This document shows positions 23,024-32,162 of a stretch of DNA of 64,000 bases, one piece after another. The stretch's first letter is position 1; each line of letters starts with the position of its first letter. Source of the DNA: Duganella qianjiadongensis (lineage in GTDB: Bacteria > Pseudomonadota > Gammaproteobacteria > Burkholderiales > Burkholderiaceae_D); the NCBI RefSeq assembly GCF_009857915.1, contig NZ_WWCM01000012.1, positions 90,831 to 154,830 of the forward strand. The letters run 5' to 3'. The notes under the pieces are model-generated. The model did no database searches. It had not been told where the DNA came from and saw nothing but the letters and a program-made list of their open reading frames with translations. Made by a program: the position numbers and the translations under genes.

Positions 23024-24565
23024 TTAGCGGGCGGCGTGATCGGGCCGGCCGCAGTAACGCTCCACGTACAGCTGATGCGCAGGCAGTTGCTGCACGGTGC
23101 GGTCCACCGACGCCTTGATGCTGCCGAGGAAGTGCGCCAGTTCTTCATCGCCCATCAGGTCGGCCGTCTGGTGGTGCGCAGCCGGCATGATGCCCTGTCC
23201 CAGCATGACCTGTATCCACGAGTTTTCGGCAAACAGTTCGTTGGGAATGCGAAATACCCGTCCGGTGGCGCGGAACAGTTCGATGCGGTGGCGCAGTCCG
23301 GCGGGTATGTCCATCTCGCGTGCATCGCGCCAGAACTGCGAGTCCTTACGCTGATTGACGTGGTAGTGCAGGATGATGAAGTCGCGGATATGTTCGATCT
23401 CGCTATTGCACTGGGCGTTGTATTCGGCCACATCGTAAGGGCTGATGCCGTCGGCCGGGAAGTTCTGCATCAGGCGGATCACGGCGCGCTGGATCAGGTG
23501 GATGGAAGTCGATTCGATCGGTTCGAGGAAGCCGCTGGACAGGCCGATGGCCACCACATTGCCCACCCAGGTATTGCGCCGCTGGCAGGGTTTGAACGGA
23601 ATCACGCGCGGCGTGGTGAGCACTTCGCCCTCCACATTGCCCAGCAGCTGGCGCAGGGCGGCGTCGTCGTCCAGATAGCGGCTCGCATACACCAGACCAT
23701 TGCCGACGCGGTGCTGCAGCGGTATGCGCCACTGCCAGCCGGCCTGATGGGCCATGGAGCGGGTGAGCGGAATGGCCGGACCCACCGAGGCCGTCTGCAC
23801 GGCAATGGCGCGGTCGCAGAACAGCCATTGCGACCAGTCCTGCATGGGTTCCTGCATGGCTTCGCCGATCAGCAGGCCGCGGAAGCCGGTGCAATCGATG
23901 AACAGATCGCCTTCGATCTCCTGGCCCGATTCCAGCACGATGGAGCGGATGTCGCCGTTGTCCTCGTGGCGGGTGTAGCGCACGATCTTGCCTTCGATGC
24001 GCTGCACGCCGCGCGGTTCGCACAGGCGGCGCAGATAGCGCGCATAGCGTCCCGCATCGAGGTGGTAGGCGTAGTTCATGCCCTGATTGGGCAGATGGGC
24101 GAAGCGGTTTTCCTGCGAGGCCTTGAGCTCGAGGCAGTAGTCGCCGTAGTCGCCGGCCAGCCCGCGTTCCACGCCCTTGTGCCAGAAGTGCTGGAAGCCG
24201 GCCGTCCAGTGGTCGGTGCCGGTCATGCCGAAGGAGTGGATGTAGTCCTGTCTGACATTGCGCCAGCTTTCGAAGCCTATGCCCAGCTTGAAGGTAGCCT
24301 GCGTCTCGGCCATGAATTCCTGCTCGTTGATTTCCAGCAGATTGTGGAAGTTGATCAGGGTAGGAATGGTGGCTTCGCCCACGCCGACGGTGCCGATATC
24401 GTCCGATTCGACCAGCTTGATGTCCAGCCGCTTGCCCAGCACCTTGGCCAGACCGGCTGCCGCCATCCAGCCCGAGGTGCCGCCGCCGCAGATCACCACG
24501 CGGCGTACCGGCCGGTGCGCGCCGGCAGCAGGAGCAGAATTCATTGCAAAAGTAGATGCTTGCAC
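23024..24565 (-). CDS. flavin-dependent halogenase family protein 1
   Basis: The product is 513 residues. The FAD-binding GGGTSGWMAAAGLAK (from residue 27), VGVGEATIP, the catalytic Lys in ATFKLGIGFESW (about K93), the family motif WQWRIP (W-x-W-x-I-P) and the EPIEST segment with the conserved Glu are all present. The protein therefore looks like an intact tryptophan-halogenase-type enzyme. It needs FADH2 from a reductase not encoded here. Homologues next to TonB receptors, SapC and cupin genes are common in carbohydrate-uptake loci, where the true substrate is unknown. It starts 10 bases after the cupin gene. Confidence 0.86.
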   Translation of the reverse strand: MQASTFAMNSAPAAGAHRPVRRVVICGGGTSGWMAAAGLAKVLGKRLDIKLVESDDIGTVGVGEATIPTLINFHNLLEINEQEFMAETQATFKLGIGFESWRNVRQDYIHSFGMTGTDHWTAGFQHFWHKGVERGLAGDYGDYCLELKASQENRFAHLPNQGMNYAYHLDAGRYARYLRRLCEPRGVQRIEGKIVRYTRHEDNGDIRSIVLESGQEIEGDLFIDCTGFRGLLIGEAMQEPMQDWSQWLFCDRAIAVQTASVGPAIPLTRSMAHQAGWQWRIPLQHRVGNGLVYASRYLDDDAALRQLLGNVEGEVLTTPRVIPFKPCQRRNTWVGNVVAIGLSSGFLEPIESTSIHLIQRAVIRLMQNFPADGISPYDVAEYNAQCNSEIEHIRDFIILHYHVNQRKDSQFWRDAREMDIPAGLRHRIELFRATGRVFRIPNELFAENSWIQVMLGQGIMPAAHHQTADLMGDEELAHFLGSIKASVDRTVQQLPAHQLYVERYCGRPDHAAR

Positions 24566-24574
24566 GATGGTTCC

Positions 24575-25579
24575 TTAACGGTTCATTTTTTTCAGAATCT
24601 GGGCACGCAGCATGCGCGCACCTTCGTCGTCGAGCGGCGCCAGCACATTGCGCGCATGCTCAGGGATGTGGGCGGCGGTCTGCTGGTCCGCTTCGAAGAT
24701 GTAGTGGCGGAAGATCTCCTGCCACGCCTTGCGCTGTTCCGGCGGCAGGTCGCGCAGGGTGAGGAAGGCCATCATCAGCGCATTGGTGGGCGTATCCATG
24801 TAGTCGGGCGACTGGCGCCACCAGTAGTTGACCAGCACATTGAAGGCGGCCAGCCCTTCCACGTGGTGCCACCACATGCTGGGGATGAAGATGGCGTCGC
24901 CCGCCTCCATTTCCGCTACCTGCGCATGTTCGAGCGCGGTGGCGAATTTCGGGTAACGTTCGAAATCGGGCTGGTGGAAGTCCACCAGCGAGATGGCCTG
25001 TCCGGCCGGGGTGAAATCGAGCGGGCCGATATACAGGTTCTGCAGCTGGTCGGGCGGGAACAGGGTGAAGCGGCGGCGCCCTGCAGCCACCACGGCGATA
25101 TTGTCCGGCACATCGTAGTGGGCGGCGATGCGGGTGCGGTTGCCGATCCAGATGCTGACCAGCGGATCGCGCTGGCCCAGCGCCAGATCGTTGTGCTCGC
25201 GGAAGCCGGGCAAACAGGTATCGACCGTGGTGGAGCCCACATACACGGTGGGTGCCGGGTCCAGATGGCGCTTGGCTTCGATTTCGTCGAGCACGTTATT
25301 CAGCTTGGCGTGCACAGGGTAGAAATTGAAGCCGCTGGCATCGTCATTGTAGAAGAAGCGGCCGCCCGCTTCCGGCGGGCCCAGCATGGCGCCTACCGTG
25401 GCGCCACGGTAGAAGCTGCGCAGATAGGCGTCGGCCTCCTGCTCCGAACTGCGCGCCGCCTGCACCATGGGCCAGCTGCTGGCCAGCCCGCGCAGCAGCA
25501 GCGGTTCGGTCGACGTCAGGATGGCGTCATCGAGATCGTTGACGCCCAGCCCGCAGATTTCACGGATAGCCTTAGCCAT
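24575..25579 (-). CDS. cupin-like (JmjC/cupin-8) protein
   Basis: The product is 334 residues and cytoplasmic. The double-stranded beta-helix iron site is suggested by H-x-D in RIAAHYDVPDNIA and a later His in MWWHHVEG, with F-x-x-x-N-x-W-W after it. These fit the cupin-8 family of 2-oxoglutarate/iron hydroxylases, as in FIH. It could hydroxylate a protein or small molecule. It overlaps the SapC gene start by eight bases, so the two are co-translated, and it precedes halogenase 1. The reaction is not known. Confidence 0.83.
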   Translation of the reverse strand: MAKAIREICGLGVNDLDDAILTSTEPLLLRGLASSWPMVQAARSSEQEADAYLRSFYRGATVGAMLGPPEAGGRFFYNDDASGFNFYPVHAKLNNVLDEIEAKRHLDPAPTVYVGSTTVDTCLPGFREHNDLALGQRDPLVSIWIGNRTRIAAHYDVPDNIAVVAAGRRRFTLFPPDQLQNLYIGPLDFTPAGQAISLVDFHQPDFERYPKFATALEHAQVAEMEAGDAIFIPSMWWHHVEGLAAFNVLVNYWWRQSPDYMDTPTNALMMAFLTLRDLPPEQRKAWQEIFRHYIFEADQQTAAHIPEHARNVLAPLDDEGARMLRAQILKKMNR

Positions 25580-26273
25580 GGCGGTAGTTCATGCGGTCGA
25601 TCAGGCTGCGCAGATTGGACAGCGAAGCGAGCACCATGTAGATGGACTTCAGGTGGCCGCCCGCATGCAGCGTGGCCAGCGCGGCTGCATCGAGCGCCGC
25701 CAGCTTGTCTTCGTTGATGGTGTAGAAGCCCACCAGCCGGTTTTGCGAGCCGTTATCCAGTTCGATGTCGAGCACGAAGCTTTCCAGCAGGTCGTACTGC
25801 AGCAGGGCGGCGAGGAAGGCCGGCGTCTCCTGCAGTCCCTGATGGATGGCGGCCAGCAGGGAGTTGGTCTGTTCGAGGAAAGGCGTGCTGCCGCCGTGCG
25901 GCTTGAATACGGCTTCGCCTTCGCTGCGGCTGAGACGCGGGCTTTCGAGATCGATGTTGATCATCAGTTCATCGCCATTCACGCCGATCAGGAAAGGCTG
26001 GCGCTCCACCATCATGGGCAGATACATGGCCTGCCACTGCTCGCCTTCGAGGAACAGGTTGTCGCCCTCGGTAAAGCCGAACAGGGCCACCGGCTCGAAG
26101 CCCAGACCGTCGGTGGTCTTGCGGAACACGATGGGGTAGCAGGCCTGGACGTCGCGGAATTCGGCGGGGAAGGTCACGGCCAGCATCTGGTTGTCGCCGA
26201 ATTCGGCGCCGCGCCGGGTGATGACGTGCAGGTCCTTGTGATCGATATTGTTCAGTAGTGCGTGCTTGGCCAT
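25572..26273 (-). CDS. SapC-family protein
   Basis: The product is 233 residues. The start MAKHALLNNIDHKDLHVITRRGAEFGDN and the segment FPAEFRDVQACYPIVFRK belong to the SapC family. The family takes its name from a Campylobacter S-layer-locus protein, and its function is unresolved. No signal peptide is visible. It lies between halogenase 2 and the cupin-like gene (eight-base overlap). This order, with a TonB receptor upstream, is a recurrent uptake-locus arrangement. GATCACCATGGCC around the start has only a weak ribosome binding site. Confidence 0.85.
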   Translation of the reverse strand: MAKHALLNNIDHKDLHVITRRGAEFGDNQMLAVTFPAEFRDVQACYPIVFRKTTDGLGFEPVALFGFTEGDNLFLEGEQWQAMYLPMMVERQPFLIGVNGDELMINIDLESPRLSRSEGEAVFKPHGGSTPFLEQTNSLLAAIHQGLQETPAFLAALLQYDLLESFVLDIELDNGSQNRLVGFYTINEDKLAALDAAALATLHAGGHLKSIYMVLASLSNLRSLIDRMNYRHG

Positions 26274-26325
26274 GGTGATCTCGTGTCTCGTTGTGGTTGT
26301 CGTTCTGATGATACTGCTTGCTGCT

Positions 26326-27849
26326 TCAGATGTTCTGCAAGCCGTGCTGGCGGATATGCTCGAGCAGGCTGCGCATGTCCGGCAGCGCGCCCAGCATGCG
26401 CCGCGTCAGGCTGGCCGCTTCGCGGAAATAGCCGTCGGCCATGGCGGCCTCCTGCGCTGGCGCAGGACGGAACTGGCTGCGGAAGCCCATGCCGTACAGG
26501 ATGTACTGGTAGCTGGCGGTAGGGAATACTTCCTCGATGCGGGGAAAATCGTTGCGGCTGGGGGCGCGATGCTGCCACAGGGTGAGCAGATCCTGCAGGC
26601 GCTGCGGCACGGTGCTCTGCTGGTCGCGCCAGTAGGCCGTGTCGCGCCGCTGGCTCAGCACATAGTGCAGCTTGAGGAAGTCGATCACGCGCTCCCAGCG
26701 ATAGGTGAAAGTCTCGTTATAGCGTGCTGCCACGATGTCCATGGCGGCGCGGCTGGCAGGCAGTTCATCCGCCACCATGGCCGCGCCCATTTCCACCAGC
26801 GCCAGTGCGGACGCTTCCAGCGGTTCGATGAAGCCGGACGACAGGCCGATGGCCACGCAGTTGCGCTGCCAGAAGCGCTGGCGGTAGCCCGGTTCGTATT
26901 TGATCTGGCGCACAGGGCCCGCATCAGCCGGACCGCCGGTCGCGCGGATGTACTGGCGCAGCGCTGCTTCCGCCTCGTCGTCGCTGATGTAGGCACGCGC
27001 GTAGACGTGGCCCACGCCGCGCCGCGTGGGCAGGCCGATATCCCAGATCCAGCCGGCGTTCTGTGCGGAGGAAGTGGTCTGCGCCGCGATGGGCGTTGCG
27101 GCGCTGGCATACGGCACCTGTATTGCCAGCGCCGTGTCGTTGAACAGCACATGCTGCTGCGAGATCAGCGGCACCTGATAGTGCTTACCGAGCAGCAGCG
27201 ACTGCATGCCGGTGCAGTCGATGAACAGATCGCCTTCCAGCACGCCGTTGCGCGCCGTCTGCAGGCTGGCGATGTCGCCATCAGCAGTGCTGTTAATCGC
27301 CAGCACGTGGTCGGCCAGATAGCGCACGCCCAGCTTGCGCGTGCAGTGCTCGCGCAGGAACAGGCCGAATTTGCCGGCATCGAGGTGATAGCCGTAGTTG
27401 GCCACGGCGGCAAATTCCGGCGTGACCGCCTGCTTGGGGGCGCGGCCCTGCACGCACAGGTGCGGCTGATAGCTCACCAGATCGGCAAACGGAATGTCGG
27501 CATGCTGTTGCTGCCAGTGGCGTGGCAGGTCCACTTCGCCCCAGCCTTGCGGCATCACGAAGGGGTGGAAATACACGTCGTCGGCACGGCCGTCGACCCA
27601 GCCATTGAAACGCGAGCCCTGTTTGAAGGAAGCGTCGCACTGGCGGAAGAATTCGGTTTCGCTGACACCGATGCGGCGCAGCGTGTCGCGCATGCTGGGC
27701 CAGGTGCCTTCGCCCACGCCGATGGCGGGAACGTCGGGCGATTCGATCAGGGTGATCTCGACCGGCGTGCCCTGTTGCGCCGCCGCGAGCAGGCCGGCCG
27801 TCAGCCAGCCGGCGGAACCGCCGCCCACAATCACGATACGTCGGATCAT
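26326..27849 (-). CDS. flavin-dependent halogenase family protein 2
   Basis: The product is 507 residues and a paralogue of the protein at 23024. It has GGGSAGWLTAGLLAA at the N terminus, GVGEGTWP, the candidate catalytic Lys in ASFKQGSRFNGW (about K76), and GLSSGFIEPLEASAL. The family W-x-W-x-I-P reads WIWDIGLP here, so the motif is altered. It lies 111 bases downstream of the TonB receptor, after a terminator hairpin. It is followed by SapC, the cupin-like gene and halogenase 1, probably one operon. The substrate is unknown. Confidence 0.85.
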   Translation of the reverse strand: MIRRIVIVGGGSAGWLTAGLLAAAQQGTPVEITLIESPDVPAIGVGEGTWPSMRDTLRRIGVSETEFFRQCDASFKQGSRFNGWVDGRADDVYFHPFVMPQGWGEVDLPRHWQQQHADIPFADLVSYQPHLCVQGRAPKQAVTPEFAAVANYGYHLDAGKFGLFLREHCTRKLGVRYLADHVLAINSTADGDIASLQTARNGVLEGDLFIDCTGMQSLLLGKHYQVPLISQQHVLFNDTALAIQVPYASAATPIAAQTTSSAQNAGWIWDIGLPTRRGVGHVYARAYISDDEAEAALRQYIRATGGPADAGPVRQIKYEPGYRQRFWQRNCVAIGLSSGFIEPLEASALALVEMGAAMVADELPASRAAMDIVAARYNETFTYRWERVIDFLKLHYVLSQRRDTAYWRDQQSTVPQRLQDLLTLWQHRAPSRNDFPRIEEVFPTASYQYILYGMGFRSQFRPAPAQEAAMADGYFREAASLTRRMLGALPDMRSLLEHIRQHGLQNI

Positions 27850-27892
27850 GCTGTTCGCCCTGTGTAGAAGTGATGGTCTGAAAGTCTAACCG

Positions 27893-27927
27893 AAAAGGGC
27901 CGCTGATACGTAGTGACTCAGCGGCCC
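27893..27927 (-). terminator. terminator after the TonB receptor
   Basis: GGGCCGCTGA (27897-27906) and TCAGCGGCCC (27918-27927) form a perfect ten-base-pair stem. On the minus strand it is followed by TTTTCGG. It would end most receptor transcripts, leaving partial read-through into the halogenase-SapC-cupin genes. This would give high receptor and lower enzyme expression. Confidence 0.78.
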
Positions 27928-27960
27928 TGTCCGGTCGGGAGTTACAGGTTCAAAGCAAGC

Positions 27961-30909
27961 TTAGAACTTGTAGCGTACGCCGACCATGTAGCGTGCACCT
28001 TGCTGCGTCACGCCTTCCAGCTGTTGCTGGGTGCGGCTGTGGGTGCGGGTGATGCTGTTGGTCAGATTGATGCCTTCGAACTGGAAGCTCAGCTTCTCGT
28101 TGTAGGCATAACCGACACTCAGGTCGACCTGGCCATATGGCTCGACGTATTGCGGGTTAGGACCGGAACCGTCGAAAGTCGAGGACAGGAACTCGCCGCG
28201 CCAGTTGTAAGCCAGACGCACGTTGAATTTCTTGTCTTCGTAGATACCCACCACGTTGGCCGAATTCGACAGACCCACCAGTGCGAACTGCTCGCCCACC
28301 GAAGCGTTGTTGTACTTCAGGCCAGAGTGCACATAGGTGTAGTTGGTCGATACGCCGAAGCCGCTGTTGCCGAACATGTGCTGCAGATTCACTTCCAGAC
28401 CATTCAGGCTGGCCGCCTTCTGGTTGGAGAAGGAGGTGATCTGGAAGTTCGCCACCGGATCGCTAGGCTGGCCGGTGATGGTGCCGGTAGCGTTCTTGGT
28501 GATCGGATCATCGGCACCGCGTACCACGCCCGGCTGGCCGGCGAAGTTGCGGAAGATGTAGTTACGGATGCAGGTGGTATCGGCCGTGGCGCAACCGTTA
28601 GCCAGCGCCGCATTCCAGTACTTGCCGCCCACCGGCGTGTGCAGGTTGAACGGGGTGGCGTTGACCATGGACTGGCCCGCATAGTTCTCCAGATTCTTGC
28701 GGAAGTAGCCCAGCGAGAAGAAGTTTTGCTGGCCGTAGTACCACTCGTAGGACAGGTCCAGATTCTTCGACTTGACCGGTTTCAGCGCAGGGTTACCCGC
28801 GTTACCGGTACCGCCGTTGGCGCGGGCCAGCGAGTTCAGGGTAGTGCCGCCCTGGATCTGGTCCCAGCGCGGACGGCCTATGGTTTCGCCCAGGCTGAAG
28901 CGCAGTTTCTGGTCCGGCGTCAGCTCGATGTCGGAGTCGAAGCTAGGCAGCAGGTTGTGGTATTTGCCGGTCAGGGTGGTGAAAGTCGGATCGCCGAAAG
29001 TGATCGGGAATTCGTTCTGCGAGACCCAGGTAATGGCAGTCGCGGCCGGCACCAGTGCGGTCGAGACCACGTCGGTGGTTTCATAGCGCAGGCCGAGAGC
29101 GGTGCGGATAGGGAACTTGGTATCCCAGTCGGTATTGAACTGGAGGTAGCCGTTGTTGGACTTCTCTTCGGTACGGGCGTCGTTGTCGAAGGTATTCTTC
29201 GGCAGGTACAGCGCCGGCAGGCCGGAAGCGGTGGCAGCCAGCTGGCGTACCTGGGCGAAGTTGAAGGTGTAGAACTGGTTGAACAGGTTAGGGTTGCCGC
29301 TGCCATCGATCTTGTCGAAGTACTGGCGCACCGATTCCGGATGCCAGACGCTGCTCGGATAATCGGACGGCTTGGTAGCGCCGCCCCAGGTATCGCGCTG
29401 CTGGTTGGAGAAGGCGGAACGGTTGGATACTTTGGTGGCGCCGGCGCCGAATTTCAGCTCCGAAGCTTCCAGCACTTTCCACTGGCCTTTCACCTGGGTC
29501 TGATCGACGATGCCCTTCATGTACTGGTTGGTGAAGACCGAACCCGTCACCTGCTGGCCGTACTTGGTGAAGTCGGCGCCTTCGATGCTCAGCACAGGGA
29601 AGTCGTGGCTGAAGTCCACCGTGGTATTGCCGCGGCTGAAGCTGGCCGAACCCAGGGTGTTGCTCGAACCGAAGGGGCTATCGGCGCCCGATTCTGCCGT
29701 CGAGTGGTGGGTATCGAGTTCCAGCCGCAGGGTGTTGGTCGGTTTCCACACGGCGTTAAAGCCCAGCGATTTGTTCTGCGTCTTGGTGGCGAAATCGGCC
29801 GCACCCATGGCGATATCGCTGTTGGCCACGAACTCTTTGTACATCAGCGGGCTCGACACAGGACCCTTGGTCCACGAACTGGCCGAATCGCCGAAGTTGA
29901 ACCAGGCCGAGACGTCGTTACGCTTGGTCTGGATCTTGTTTTCCGAGTAGGTGTAGTCGAGCGTGGTCACCAGCGTGTCGACCGGCTTGTATTGCAGGGT
30001 CAGCTGGGCGTTGGTGCGCTGGCGCTGTACGCCGTTGAAGTTGTAGTTCAGGTTCTGCGGCACCGAGTACAGATCGGTAGGACCCGGACGGTTGGTGATA
30101 TTGGCCGCGCCCGGAGTGCCGGGCTGGGCGATGGTACCCCAGTTGTTTTCGTCGCCACGGAACGGGCCGCGCCAGCCGTTCGATACGGCGGCCGTGTTGT
30201 AGCCCAGATTGCGTTCCTGATAGCTGCCCGTCAGCGCCACGCCGAACTTGCCGTCGGCCGTGGTGTTGGAATAGATGCCCGAGACTTCAGGGGTGGTGGA
30301 ACGGCTGGCTTTGACATCGCCCGGCAGATTGCCGTTGGTGCTGTCGTACACGCCTTTGGCGCCTATGCTGGCGTGCAGGCCCGGACGTTCGAACGGACGG
30401 GCCGTCATCACGTTGACGGTGGCGCCTATGCCGCCGGTAGGCGAATCGGCCCGGCCCGTTTTATATACCTGCAGCTGGGAGATGGCTTCCGACGCCAGAT
30501 TGGCAAAGTCGTAGGCGCGGCCGTTCAGGTCGCCCAGATTCGAGGTCGGCATCTGGCGGCCGTTCAGCAGTACCAGATTGAAGTCGGGACCGACGCCGCG
30601 CACGGTGATTTTCGAGCCTTCGCCGATGGAGCGGTCGATCGATACGCCGGAGATACGCTGCAGCGATTCGGCCAGATTGGTGTCAGGGAATTTGCCGATG
30701 TCTTCGGCCACGATGCCGTCCACGATACCGTCCGAATTGCGCTTCAGGTTCATCGACGATTGCAGACTCTGGCGCAAGCCCGTGACGACCACGGTCTGCG
30801 GCTGGTCGGCCGCTTTCACGGCCTCCTGCGCATAGGCCGGAACGGCGCCCGCGCAAGCGCTGGCTACCGCCAGCGTCATTAACTTCAGTCGTGCCTTTGG
30901 ATAATGCAT
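27961..30909 (-). CDS. TonB-dependent receptor of the carbohydrate-locus type
   Basis: The product is 982 residues. It has a signal peptide (MHYPKARLKLMTLAVASACAGAVPAYAQ). The plug has TVVVTGLRQSLQSSMNLKRNSDGIVDGIVAEDIGKFPDTNLAESLQRI, which is typical of the Caulobacter/Xanthomonas group of receptors (TIGR01782 style). The barrel ends in F (VRYKF). Such receptors often import oligosaccharides. A LacI-type palindrome lies 44 bases upstream of the start. The GH16 glucanase gene next to it and that regulator suggest a beta-glucan-derived ligand. Confidence 0.9.
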   Translation of the reverse strand: MHYPKARLKLMTLAVASACAGAVPAYAQEAVKAADQPQTVVVTGLRQSLQSSMNLKRNSDGIVDGIVAEDIGKFPDTNLAESLQRISGVSIDRSIGEGSKITVRGVGPDFNLVLLNGRQMPTSNLGDLNGRAYDFANLASEAISQLQVYKTGRADSPTGGIGATVNVMTARPFERPGLHASIGAKGVYDSTNGNLPGDVKASRSTTPEVSGIYSNTTADGKFGVALTGSYQERNLGYNTAAVSNGWRGPFRGDENNWGTIAQPGTPGAANITNRPGPTDLYSVPQNLNYNFNGVQRQRTNAQLTLQYKPVDTLVTTLDYTYSENKIQTKRNDVSAWFNFGDSASSWTKGPVSSPLMYKEFVANSDIAMGAADFATKTQNKSLGFNAVWKPTNTLRLELDTHHSTAESGADSPFGSSNTLGSASFSRGNTTVDFSHDFPVLSIEGADFTKYGQQVTGSVFTNQYMKGIVDQTQVKGQWKVLEASELKFGAGATKVSNRSAFSNQQRDTWGGATKPSDYPSSVWHPESVRQYFDKIDGSGNPNLFNQFYTFNFAQVRQLAATASGLPALYLPKNTFDNDARTEEKSNNGYLQFNTDWDTKFPIRTALGLRYETTDVVSTALVPAATAITWVSQNEFPITFGDPTFTTLTGKYHNLLPSFDSDIELTPDQKLRFSLGETIGRPRWDQIQGGTTLNSLARANGGTGNAGNPALKPVKSKNLDLSYEWYYGQQNFFSLGYFRKNLENYAGQSMVNATPFNLHTPVGGKYWNAALANGCATADTTCIRNYIFRNFAGQPGVVRGADDPITKNATGTITGQPSDPVANFQITSFSNQKAASLNGLEVNLQHMFGNSGFGVSTNYTYVHSGLKYNNASVGEQFALVGLSNSANVVGIYEDKKFNVRLAYNWRGEFLSSTFDGSGPNPQYVEPYGQVDLSVGYAYNEKLSFQFEGINLTNSITRTHSRTQQQLEGVTQQGARYMVGVRYKF

Positions 30910-30952
30910 GTTATCTCCTGTGTTTTTATTTTCCCACTTCCCCGAACGGCAC

Positions 30953-30966
30953 TGGAAACCTTTCCA
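30953..30966. promoter_or_regulatory. LacI-type operator 1
   Basis: TGGAAACCTTTCCA is a 14-base palindrome (TGGAAA, two central bases, TTTCCA) 44 bases before the receptor start at 30909. It is the reverse complement of the palindrome upstream of the GH16 gene. The likely ligand is the LacI-family protein encoded at 32953. Confidence 0.65.
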
Positions 30967-31084
30967 CTCGCTGCCGTCGAATAGTATGATTGACGTGCTT
31001 TCTTGTCAATCGCCGCCCCGCCAATTGGCCCGTACAGCCCGGTTTGGTCGGGGTTTTGCTCCGGTTGTGTTGTAAAAAAATCGC

Positions 31085-31963
31085 TTAGGGCTGGTACACC
31101 CGCACGTACTCCACTTCCATCTGCTGCGGCAGGGCAGAGTCATCGACTTTGCCCCCTAGGTCGCCGCCTATGGCCAGATTCAGCAGCAGGTATTGCGGTG
31201 CGCTGAACGGCCATTTCCGGTAATCCCCGTCACCGGGGTTAATCAGTTGTATGTAATTGCGGTTGTCCACGCCTATCACCACGCGCTCGGCATTCCAGGT
31301 CAGCTGGTAGTTGTGGAAGGCGCTGCAGGCGTCGGCCACCGTCGTGCTGGTGGTGTTGGGTGTGCCGGCGGGCCAGTTCTGCGCCGCCGTGTAGATGCTG
31401 CCCAGAATCTGGCCGGGATTCTTGCCCACGTGTTCCATGATGTCGATCTCGCCATCGTCGGGCCAGCGGCCCTTGCTGCCCAGCATCCAGATGGCGGGCC
31501 AGGTACCTACGCCGCAGGGCAGCTTGGCGCGCACTTCGATGTAGCCGTAAGTCCAGCTGGCCAGACCGCGCGTAATCAGGCGGGCCGAGCTGTATTGCTG
31601 GCCGCCATAGTCGGCCATGGTGCTCAGTGCTTCCTTGCGCGCCGTGATGATCAGCTTGCCGTTTTCCACCCGGCTGTTTTCCAGCCGGCCCGCAGCGTAG
31701 TACTGCAGCTCGTGGTTGAACCAGCCGTTGCGGTTGAAGCCGGTGTCGTAAGCCCAATGGCTGGCGTCGGGCAGGCCGTCTTTGTCGAACTCGTCGGCCC
31801 AGACCAGCTTCCAGCCGTCCGGTTTGCCACCGGCCGGCAGAGCGGAGGATGGCGGCGTGACGGGGCTAGCGGCGGGCGTTGATGCCGCCACGCCGGCAGC
31901 GTTACCGCCACCACCGCAGGCACACAGCGCTACCAGAGCTGTCATTGTCGCTAGCCGTCTCAT
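31085..31963 (-). CDS. GH16 beta-glucanase lipoprotein
   Basis: The product is 292 residues. The signal ends in lipobox-like ALCAC (residues 12-16), so the enzyme is probably surface- or periplasm-anchored. A Pro/Ala/Ser-rich linker leads to a GH16 domain with the catalytic motif GEIDIMEHVG (E172 nucleophile, D174, E177 acid/base). This laminarinase-type subgroup cuts beta-1,3 or mixed beta-glucans. The gene has its own LacI-type palindrome 31 bases upstream and stands between the receptor and the deacetylase, as expected in a polysaccharide-use locus. Confidence 0.9.
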   Translation of the reverse strand: MRRLATMTALVALCACGGGGNAAGVAASTPAASPVTPPSSALPAGGKPDGWKLVWADEFDKDGLPDASHWAYDTGFNRNGWFNHELQYYAAGRLENSRVENGKLIITARKEALSTMADYGGQQYSSARLITRGLASWTYGYIEVRAKLPCGVGTWPAIWMLGSKGRWPDDGEIDIMEHVGKNPGQILGSIYTAAQNWPAGTPNTTSTTVADACSAFHNYQLTWNAERVVIGVDNRNYIQLINPGDGDYRKWPFSAPQYLLLNLAIGGDLGGKVDDSALPQQMEVEYVRVYQP

Positions 31964-31993
31964 GTCTCCGCTTTCTGAGGTTTTTTCTCAATT

Positions 31994-32007
31994 TGGAAAG
32001 GTTTCCA
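31994..32007. promoter_or_regulatory. LacI-type operator 2
   Basis: TGGAAAGGTTTCCA is a 14-base palindrome 31 bases upstream of the GH16 start; the symmetry extends one base on each side (TTGG...CCAA). It equals operator 1 read on the opposite strand. Confidence 0.68.
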
Positions 32008-32112
32008 ATCGATGTGGCAAATATAGCACCGAAAGAATTTCAAAGTCAATTTGCAACGCCGCAAAGAAGCGCTGCGCAGGCGTTGACAGGCTAAATTAAG
32101 GCGTGCAACATG

Positions 32113-32126
32113 TGGGAACGTTTCCA
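32113..32126. promoter_or_regulatory. LacI-type operator 3
   Basis: TGGGAACGTTTCCA has one mismatch from a perfect palindrome and lies 37 bases upstream of the polysaccharide deacetylase start. With operators 1 and 2 it defines the motif TGGRAM-SS-TTTCCA-like. Because lacI is downstream of the deacetylase in the same operon, this site would also give autoregulation. Confidence 0.6.
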
Positions 32127-32162
32127 AAATGAGACACTCAGGGACTTATAGGCGACTCTGCG

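Noticed and set aside
23036..25717. An 893-codon plus-strand frame opposite the halogenase 1 and cupin genes
   Set aside because: It crosses two well-supported minus-strand genes and shows no motif of its own.
27913..30882. A 989-codon open frame antisense to the TonB receptor
   Set aside because: Long antisense frames are normal in G+C-rich DNA. The translation has no coherent domains, while the opposite strand encodes a complete receptor with signal peptide, plug and terminal Phe.
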